A stretch of DNA of 64,000 nucleotides from Lepas anatifera. Taxonomy: Eukaryota; Arthropoda; Thecostraca; Lepadidae. The position numbers and the translations under genes are program-made. A model generated the notes under the pieces. That model saw nothing but the letters and a program-made list of their open reading frames with translations. It made no database searches and was not told the DNA's origin. Where the stretch lies: assembly GCA_034440635.1 (NCBI GenBank), contig JAOTON010000941.1, positions 310,001 to 374,000 on the forward strand, in the 5' to 3' direction. Shown here in pieces: positions 55,851-64,000 of the stretch; within the stretch, counting starts at the first letter, position 1; every line of letters starts with the position of its first letter.

Positions 55851-58800
55851 CTGATTTGTATTTGTATTTGTATCATTCTTGAGCACATCCAATCAATTTT
55901 GGTTTTTCATGGCTCGTGTCACAGTAGATAGATGTGAATAAAGTGGGAAAAATACACACCCACACACCCACAGACACATCTTTCACACATTTACATATAC
56001 AATAATCGATACAAGTGATCACTGGTTAGGGGTTGTGCATGTGTGCCTGCAGTCGTCGCTTAAATGAGCCCGCGCGGCCACCAAGCACACGTCCGGGAAG
56101 TCGGTTGTAGTACTTAACAACGCGGTAAAAGAACTGCCTCCTCCCTGCCTCTGTTCTGATTCGTGGCAGGTTGTAGGCGCTATCCTGACGCGTAACGGTT
56201 TGTCGCACATCACGCCTCTTAGTCAGCCTTCGAGAGATGACGCGTGGTTTGCCGCTTTCAATCGCACGTCTCAAAAGGCCCACCGCGTGGTACATGCCGA
56301 GATCTCGCGCAGACAGCCAACCCAGCTCATGTATAACACTGCTTATGTGGTCTCGTCTCCTCTTTCCAGAAATGACTCTCGCGCAAAAGTTCAGAATCTT
56401 CTGGACACGGTACATGCGCTGCATAGAGCAGCTGCCGTACACACTGATACAATACCGCACATGGGACACGACCAGACCGTTAACTATTGCTGCTGGCGTG
56501 GCAAACAATGTCTCGCGTGGCTCAGTCCAACAAGGAGACCCGTGCATTTTCTGGAGAGATGACCTATATGATATTCGTAGCTTAAATGGCGATCCATGAC
56601 AAGACCCAGATTCTTCACAGCGTCTGACTCCTGATGACGGTTCCTTGCATGCTGAGTGTAATTTTTGGCAGATTTCTCAAAATTTGGGGGTTCCTAAGGG
56701 GAGCTGTGTTTTTGCAGTGTTCAGTTTCATGTGATTTTGACTAAACCAATGGTGTAGGGTCTGCAAAACAGATTCCATGTTCGTGATCATTTCGGTAAGT
56801 TGAGCTTTTGGCCAGAGATGAGAATTTGGGTGTCATCTGTGTATTGGATAATATGAGCACCGCTTTCAAGATAGAGGCCTAAATCGTTGGAGAAGATGTT
56901 GTAGAGCAGGGGCCCAAGGCATGTCCCCTGATATACGCCTATAGAATTTGGAAGTCTTCCGGAAAGGTTTTTGGTGCTAGAATTTGTGGCCTGGAGGTGA
57001 AAACCCTGGTTATCTTGAAGCCCAGATGGTTGATTTTTCCTACATGGTAACCGAACCTGCTGGTAGTGGCCGGCAAGATAGCTGCGGAACCATTCACTGT
57101 CTATACCGTATAGTTCAAGTTTTTGACTAGTTTTTTGTGATCAACAACATCAAAACATTTGCTTAAATCTAACAGCACCAAAAGAGTGATTTTGCCGTCA
57201 TCCATAGCCTCCAGAATATGGTCTGTTACTGTCAGAAGAGCGGTCTCGGTTGAGTGGAAGCGGCGGAAACCGTGTTGAGACTCCGAAATGAGATGGTTTG
57301 AGTCCAGATAAGATGATTGCTGCTGGTGAACAATTCGTTCAGTAATTTTGGCGAGGCATGGTACCAGTGATATGGGTCTGAATGCTGAGGATCGGAGAGA
57401 GCTCCTGTTCCTTTAACCCTATTTCCGGCAGGGGGCTAATATTGCCCCCTCAGGTTTTTCAAGAATATCTCCGAAACGGCTTGCGATAGAACTTTGAAAC
57501 TTCTTGACTTTTCCTAAAACTAGTACAGGCAGGTTTTCTGAAATTGTCAATATTATATATTTACCAGGGCGGAGCTATGGCTGGGTTTTTGGGGAGGTTC
57601 TATCCACAAACCAAGTATTATCGTATGCGATGGGTTCTTTCTAAAGGAAGCCGTCTCTGCTGATCCTGATACCAGTTATATGGTTTTATTATATCATTTT
57701 TTATGTGAGATGATAGTGCATTCACAATTGTCACTATTTGTATTCATCAGGGGCGGTTACAGCAGTTCAAAATGGGGGGAATGTTATCAAGAAGGACTAA
57801 ACGTTAGTAAGTGAGAAGACTGCTTACAGCCGTGCCAGGGCGAATACAATTGGGTATATGAAAATTCAAAATAGTTATAACCAAATTCTAGATTACCAGA
57901 GGCGTGTCCAGTCACTACACATTTTCAAATGCATATTCCCAGCCAGTATCACCGCCGCGACTCAATATCGTTGTATATTAAAAATGTGTTTCCAATCACC
58001 CCACCCGCCCCCCCGACGAGAGTCCTTGATCCGCCTATGTCACCCCCTTTCCCAGAGCTGCCATGGGAGGGTAAAAATTATCAGAAATAAATTTCAACTA
58101 GTCGAGGGACTAATATACTCATGCATACCACTCGCATATTGTTGGTATGTATTTTACCCCACTGTTTTACCTTACTGCATCCGCCCCTGATGAGTTTTTC
58201 ACTTTTTTTTCATTTATTTATGTGTCAAAGATGCCAAGCAGTATATCACGGCTTCTAATCCGCGTAACAAAACTTTTTGGGTTGTATATATTTCGCCTCA
58301 TAGTCCTGGTCCTGGAACTGCCATTGAATTTCGAATTTTTGCGTAACTCGAGTATATGACAATTTTGGGTCAATTATTTGTAAATCTGAACTAGTTTTGT
58401 GAAAATCGTACAACAGAGACAAGGGTTATGGAAAATCTAAAAATACACAAAAATTGTATATTTTGCACGACTTTTCCTTAAAAATCAAAATTTTGAAATT
58501 TTCCTTTTCCAAAATAAAGTTTAGCGTCAGGGAATCTATAGCACTTTGAATTTTCAAAATCGGCCGGTTAGATTACGAGATCTTAGGGGGGCCGATATTG
58601 CCCCCTGCCGGAAATAGGGGTAGCCGGAGCCTGACGGAAATAGGGTTAAAGATAGGCTCAATGATTGCCAGTTTCCATGATTCAGGGACAGATCCAGTTA
58701 CTAAGCTAGTGTTCGCAATACAGAGCACAATGTGAGCAACAACATCAAAACACTTTTTCAGAAATTTCATCGGAATACCATCTGATCCACATGCATGGCT

Positions 58801-59034
58801 ATCATTCATGCTCGACACAGTAAGGCACAGTTCATCTAGGGTCACTGGTTGTACTTTGAACGCCGCCGTTCCGACCCTCGGCAGGCGCACTGGAAGATCA
58901 GTGGCGGTGGCAGGTATCGCGGCTGCTACAGACGCTGCTGTTTTGACACCGATGTCGGCGAAGTATCTATTAAGTTGGTCTGGCTCGATGTAATTTTGAT
59001 TCTGTAGTTTCCCACCGGTCACGGTAGTGGTGGG
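55851..59034 (-). mobile_element. CR1/Jockey-type LINE inserted in the fibrinogen-like copy, 5'-truncated
   Basis: Flanked by a 9-bp direct repeat GAGTTGGCT (55842-55850 and 59035-59043), a target duplication. Read on the minus strand, it has the LINE linker and RT (NYIEPDQLNRYFADIG, CGSDGIPMKFLKK, ESWKLAIIEPIF near 58660), then after a nested insertion HSTETALLTVTDHILEAMDD near 57240, then an RT C-terminal block NGLVVSHVRYCISVYGS to about 56030. The element ends in three copies of ATACAA, a LINE-like 3' tail. Endonuclease is missing and several stops occur. Confidence 0.85.
57417..58645. mobile_element. piggyBac-like MITE nested in the LINE
   Basis: 1,229 bp flanked by TTAA (57413-57416 and 58646-58649) with ends CCCTATTTCCG and CGGAAATAGGG. 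Starting with CCCT next to TTAA is typical of piggyBac. The right end is duplicated: a second CCCTATTTCCGGCAGGGGG motif lies about 25 bp inward. It interrupts the LINE RT between IIEPIF and the following block. No transposase; the interior is AT-rich. Confidence 0.82.
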
Positions 59035-59500
59035 GAGTTGGCTGTAATGTGCCCTGTCCTTCATGGGTACGGAACAGTGCGGAAGCTTCAACTTGCGTTC
59101 CGAGGAACAGGGTCAGCTGATGCCACTGGAAACCGCCTGTCACGCTGTGAACCAACATCGATGACCCGTATGGTTTGGTCGCCAGCGCCAATCGCCAATT
59201 CGGCAGGCGACTGACAGGCACCTAGCAGTGGTTCCCTGGTCGTCCACCACCCGAAGGTCGCTACCACGCTCCCAGAGAGGTTCAGCCACTGGAGCACATA
59301 CACTCAAAACCTGGAGGACATAATGCCGTTGATCAGCGACGGCAGGCTGTATGGACGGCCTCTTGATGCGCTGGCCACCAGTCCTGACTGCACTGTTTGG
59401 GATACCCTTGCCTGCTCAGTAGCAGGTAGTCCAACCCCGCACCCTGGATGAGTGCGGGCGCGCGGTGCTCTGCAACCGTGCTGTATTAGGTACGGGAGAG
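59035..59500 (+). pseudogene. Fibrinogen-like gene copy 1, distal part with internal deletion
   Basis: Matches 61490-62290 in order but lacks about 330 bp in the middle. Reads CALSFMGTEQCGSFNLRSEE and LMPLETACHAVNQ, then jumps to a segment equivalent to SHWST-QTLEDI-PWISDG of copy 2. Deletion and frame changes make this a pseudogene. It is the right flank of the LINE insertion. Confidence 0.7.
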
Positions 59501-61480
59501 GGAAGTTTGCCCGCGGTGCCGCGGCCGTTTGCCGCTGACACAGTGCACATGGACAGGACTGCGACAGAGTGCCGAGCGTGAACCAGAGCTGCCACTTACC
59601 ACCGGCCGAGGCTACGGGCACACCGAACGCCAACAACCATTCTTAGTCAACGGCCTGTGCGCACAGCTGGTGTGGGTGTGGTTAGGTTTGTGTGAATGTC
59701 GGTGTCTGTGGTGGATTTGTATGTTCTTGCAAGTACTTAAAAGAAACCGTGATACTCCAACGGCTTCTGATGCTTGGGAGGGGTCAGAACTGTGCTGAAG
59801 GAGGGACAGCCTCCAGCAGGGCGCTATTTTTAGGATTGAAAAGAGGTTTTTAGGATTGAAACGTTCATGTAGTCTTGTAATCTGGGCGCGGGGAGGAGGG
59901 GGGGCTCGGGGTTGAAATGCAGTGGTGTAGTGCTTTTGGCTGCTGAACCGGAAGTTGTCCATGCGGCAGGCACGTGAAGTGATGCAGCAGGCGCCTTGAA
60001 GTGATGCAGCAGGCGGCTTGAAGTGATGCAGGAGGCGGCTTGAAGTGTTGCAGCTGGCGCCTGCGACACGGCGGGCCGTGTAGTTCAGAGGTCCCACGGA
60101 ACAATCGAGCTAAAGGCTTATTCACAGCGTTTCCGCAGTAATTTTCATCCGTACGGACCGCTCGCTTACATCATTCGCAAATCCACTCGCGTGCGGGCGA
60201 GTCTCGGGCTTACCCGCTTACCGGTGCCATGAGTCACTATCCTCCGCACGGCTCAAAACCTGCACTGAGGGCGGGACCATGGCAGAGCGTCACCGGGCAG
60301 AAGTGCGCTCAATAATCGCAAGACAGCACATTCCCCCTTCCGGGCATTCGCTACAATAAATAACTATGAGGTCTTCTCAGCATCCAACCCTGACGTTATT
60401 TTGTTTACATCAGGCGTATGCATCACCTCTCAACCACTGGATAGGGATGGCCGCCATGGCTCCATGTGCCGTTTAGTTTTCGCACAAGTGCAGTGCTTGC
60501 AAATCGGGGAATAGACGAACGGGCGGACCGAAAGTACGATCGACGTAGCAAATTACACAAATGGATATGGATGATGCGAGCGGACATCATCAGCGGAAAA
60601 TCGGTTCCGAGCCTTGCGATTATTTCACAATGTATTTGAACAGCCATCGCATGCCGAAACGTTGTGAATGGGCTTTAAGTGGCAGTAGAGTATGTCGCTG
60701 CATGTCTTTTGTCCCCTGGGGGATATATTCGTTGGCACATTTCGCGCGTTTCATGAGCGCGGTCTGTACTGTCAAGTGGCCGATATTGAGCCCGAGGCAC
60801 GTGCTGAGAGAGAATGGATCTCGTGCCTGAAACGGCATGGCTTTGCTGCTAGCCAAGCTTGCACTTCGCAGGTTGTTATTAAGTATTAATATTGATGCGT
60901 GCATTTGATTAGAGGCGCAGACTGGCAACACTAAGTGGTGTTTCAGGTCATTTGGTATTGGACAATGTAGAGGTATATGCGGGAAGGGCAAAACTGCGGC
61001 AGCTTTACTTTTTCAAAGTGTTCTCATACAATTTATCATGGAACATTTCTCTTTTACTCACTCGTAGCTCCGCCTTTGCTTTTATTTCCCCGCCGATAAT
61101 CAGCGCCAAGGTGTCCGTAGAAACGGAGGCCAACAGGGAAAAGGAAGTGTAATACTGGAAATGTGCACTCGGCTGGATACGCGCTGCAGCTGCAGAGAGG
61201 TGGGGCCACCCTGTCTGGACCTGCCGTCCTCTTCTCCATGTGTCGGCTGTAGGAGTGATGGCATTTTGACAGCTTGCCCTCTCTTTGAACAAAATTACTG
61301 TACTTCAAAATCTTCGGTTTCGTCGGAAAATATAGATAGGACTGATTCAAGTGTCGTTTATTGGAGGACTGAAACTGCTTCATCGCGCTCGGTGTGGCTC
61401 TGAAGTTACCGTCAGGCTCCGGTAAAGTTTTCCGTGCGACGCCGACAAAAGCGGTAGAGAACGGCCATCTTCTGCCTTCA
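59501..61480. other. Unassigned spacer between the fibrinogen-like copies
   Basis: Includes a 21-bp repeat (below) and otherwise unrecognised sequence. No coding domain found. Confidence 0.4.
59968..60062. repeat. 21-bp tandem repeat, about five copies
   Basis: Unit GCTTGAAGTGATGCAGCAGG plus one base, with small differences. Minus-strand frames through it encode repetitive ITSSRLLHHFK-type peptides. Confidence 0.85.
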
Positions 61481-61492
61481 GTGACTACAGAA

Positions 61493-62206
61493 AGTCGGCT
61501 GCAATGTGCCCCGTTCTGTATGGGTGATGAACGGTGTGGAAGCTTCCTTCAACTTGCGTTCTGAGGGACAGTGTCCGCTGATGCCACTGGAAACCGCCTG
61601 TCACGCTATAAATCAGCAGTCTTCATTGAAAACTCGGATGGTGTGTTCGCCGTGGACGCCAACGCCTGCCCGAAGACTTGTCAGCATATGAAACGCGTAT
61701 TCCCGCTAATGGGGACTGGAATCTGGCACTTCCCCTCACTTCCCGTGCCCGTGTACTGCGACCGGGACAACAGCAGCGGCGGCTGCACCCTGCTTGTGAC
61801 TGTAGTGACCAACATCTGGACAACGGAGTCGGTGCTGCGCTGGAACGCCAACACGCCGAGCCTGACCGTCGAATACTCCATTCTGGACCTGGTGCTGACC
61901 CACAGCGCGGCGGATACGTTCGAGTACCGTCTGGAAGGCCAGGCTTCAGCGGGCCGGTAGCACTGGAGAGGAATCTGGTCGGCACCTAGCAATGTTTCTT
62001 TGGTTGTCCATCGCCCGACAGTCGCTACCACTCTCACAGAGAGGTTCAGCCACTGGAGCACATCCACTCAAACCCTGGAGGACATACTGCCGTGGATCAG
62101 CGACGGAGACCAGTGTGGAGAGCCTGAGTTCGTGATGACTACTGGCTTCGACTCGGAGATGTGGGGAACTCTCGCGCGCGCACCGCCAGCACTAGTAGCC
62201 TTCTAG
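61493..62206 (+). pseudogene. Secreted fibrinogen-like domain protein, copy 2, with in-frame stop
   Basis: The main frame encodes DATGNRLSRYKSAVFIENSD, CPKTCQHMKRVFPLMGTGIW, VPVYCDRDNSSGGCTLLVTV, then PSLTVEYSILDLV, TFEYRLEGQ, and after one TAG at 61958-61960 continues in the same frame with WRGIWSAPSNVSLVVHR, SHWSTSTQTLEDILPWISDG and MWGTLARAP to a stop at 62204-62206. The order (CDRD, GG-x-T-L, NxPSL-x-x-YSIL, F-x-YRLEG, W-x-GIWxAP) is that of a fibrinogen-C-like extracellular domain seen in invertebrate secreted proteins; assignment is from memory of the pattern. Upstream, a 4-bp insertion (CTTC near 61545) relative to copy 1 changes frame before this block. Pseudogene, or an unusual allele if the TAG is a sequence error. 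Confidence 0.65.
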
Positions 62207-62861
62207 CATTCGCCCTGGATCTACCCGCTTTCCGTAGACTCTTGCACTGTCCTCTATTGGATACGGGAGAAGTAGGGTGTGTGGTTCTTTCGATCGTTTG
62301 CCATTTTCACAGGTCTTTCTTGCACGCATTCTGTATGAGACACACCACAAGCAACATGGGAGAGATGTGGCGTGGTGCATGGCAGCCTTAAGCTTACAGA
62401 CTGCCCCCCAGAACCCTACGACTGAGGCATCTGCCCTCTCCCAGGCCTGATGGCGACGGTCAGCTAAGGGAGTCAGCGGTGCGGTCCAGCCAGAGGACCA
62501 GACCAGAGAGGTGCGGGATCGAAGTCGCACAGACGCAGAGAAACTCAGCCGTGTGTGTGAAGAAAGCCCTCTACCAAGCCACCGGCTGGTGCCAAGCAGC
62601 CCCCAACCACCAATCCTGAACCGGCTGCACTATGACGTCGCGCATGCGTTATTTTTGTATTTTTCCGGAAGGTCCCATTCAAAACTGATCAAATTCAAAC
62701 GTATTTTACGGTTGCAAAATAACTTGGGTTGATTCCATTTTTTCCATCACCATGGTACAGTCAATTTATTTCCAGAATTGACCCGCCCAAGAATATATCC
62801 TTCTAATTTATTAAAGTTGCGTGTTTCAAGTTAGGACAGCAAATCCCATCATGGTTATGCC
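62207..62861. other. Unassigned
   Basis: Weak similarity of 62207-62275 to the end of copy 1 (59404-59505; GGATACGGGAGAAGTAGG versus GGTACGGGAGAGGGAAG) suggests it is still part of the duplicated locus. Nothing else recognised. Confidence 0.4.
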
Positions 62862-62865
62862 TTAA

Positions 62866-63749
62866 CATGAGCATTGACGGGGGTGGGTACTCGCCCCTTC
62901 TGGTTTCTTGGATACAGCATAAAAACAATGGAGCGTAGCGCCGCCGTACTTTGCATACTTTTTGTTGGGATCATTTTACAACTTTTGTCAAACATGTTAG
63001 GTCAGGTCATCTCAGGTCAGGTCACCAGTACAGGTCAAGTGACTTGACCTTAAAGAAGTTTAAGATAAGTCCGAACACGGTGAACTTATCCGATTGGGAC
63101 TCTATCACTTAATGGACCCACCGAGTTCTTTAAAATATGTTCCGGTATTTTTATATCGATGACCTAAGGTCGAGATTTACGAGCGATGACTTCTCCATTG
63201 GAAATACACGGAAAAATGTTTTTAACTAAATATTTTAGTAATGGATGGCGATTAAGCGTTAATTTTAACTTGTTAGATTGCCCTTGTTTTTGCGGCTCTA
63301 ATGATACGCATTTGATCTAATTTGACCTTGACCTGACCTCGGGTCAGTTAAAATTCCATATTTGACCTGATTTTACCTAGCAAGGTCATATTATACATCA
63401 TTCGATTTGCCTTGCTGCGAGGATGCCAATGATAATTTTTTTGCCCTATCTTTACTTTTCAGATGTAATGACCGAAAATAATTTTTTTGCCCTATCTTTA
63501 CTTTTCAGATGTAATGACCGAAAACCTTCATTTACATGTTATTCCTATGACGGCATATTTTACCTCTAGTGACCTTAAATGTGACCTAAACCAAAAAAAA
63601 ATGTTCAAAATATTTTCGATAGAGAAGCGGATGGGCTATCGAACGCCGTTTACTGTTTTTCGTTATGTAGCATGGTTCTCTAGATCTCGGGAGTACCCGC
63701 CCCCGTCCCGTCAATGCGAAGGTGGCTCAGACCTCCGTCAATGCGCGTG
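62866..63749 (+). mobile_element. AGGTCA-rich TTAA-flanked element, copy C
   Basis: Starts CATGAGCATTGACGGG and ends GTCAATGCGCGTG, flanked by TTAA (62862-62865 and 63750-63753). Same orientation and layout as 33111-33951. It carries an extra duplication of about 55 bp around ATAATTTTTTTGCCCTATCT (63431-63525). Confidence 0.87.
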
Positions 63750-63753
63750 TTAA

Positions 63754-64000
63754 GGAGAGAGTGGATAGCGAAACAGTTTTTGGATTTGCCTGTTTTGGAT
63801 TCGGTGCGAGTTTTTTTAGAACATGTATATGCAGCTATTGTTTTGTATCTTCTAAAGTAGGAATTGCGTGTCCTCGCATTTATTTAGCTACCGTGCCACT
63901 GTCCGTGATACGTCTCATCAATCGATACGGACGGTGCAGCTGCGCCGAGTCGCTTGTTTGGTATGCATCCTTAACTCCGCACTGCCCGGTGCTGGGTCCA
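63754..64000. other. Unassigned right edge
   Basis: No gene or repeat recognised. Confidence 0.4.

Overview
This is nuclear DNA from an animal, most likely an arthropod and possibly a crustacean. The arthropod assignment is an inference: the one host gene I recognise (FER/FES kinase) is animal-specific, and the transposons are invertebrate-like (Jockey/CR1/R1-type LINEs, a Ty3/gypsy element, a pogo-like transposon with pipsqueak and PHD-like domains, many TTAA-flanked elements). There are no bacterial operons, ribosome binding sites or CRISPR arrays. Most of the window is mobile DNA and tandem repeats, and most open frames are chance or repeat-derived.

Layout. 1-1641: old repeat debris. 1642-4665: a complete pogo-like DNA transposon with perfect 24-bp ends, TA duplication and a frameshifted transposase. 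4.9-10.7 kb: minisatellite tracts built on a GGCGGCAGTGATCAG unit around a decayed LINE (5.7-7.1 kb) and a conserved 'head' element (7.52-7.74 kb). 11.75-13.0 kb: 5'-truncated LINE with a nearly intact RNase H. 14.53-19.40 kb: a hAT-like MITE split by a complete gypsy element with identical 160-bp LTRs. 20.7-26.2 kb: TTAA MITEs, a LINE scrap and a second composite VNTR array. 26.2-37 kb: mostly unassigned, with a 5S-like fragment, a tRNA half and two TTAA elements full of AGGTCA motifs. 37.2-39.4 kb: an R1/Jockey-like LINE with endonuclease and RNase H but no reverse transcriptase. 40-48 kb: GC-rich, CpG-rich sequence with several minisatellites.

Host genes. The first two coding exons of a FER/FES-type F-BAR tyrosine kinase lie at 48147-48359 and 50260-50433 on the plus strand; the rest of the gene must lie to the right of the window. 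The intron before exon 2 ends in a tandem array in which the whole 3' splice-site module (branch-like CTGAC, pyrimidine tract, AG and the first 12 exon bases) repeats every 54-55 bp, with the true acceptor last. I consider this the most unusual structure here.

54.8-62.2 kb holds two decayed relatives of a secreted fibrinogen-like protein gene. One has a TATA box and a signal-peptide start but is split by a LINE (9-bp target duplication), which is itself split by a TTAA-flanked piggyBac-like MITE. The other keeps most of the globular domain but has an in-frame stop and a small frameshifting insertion. The window ends in another AGGTCA-rich TTAA element (62866-63749).
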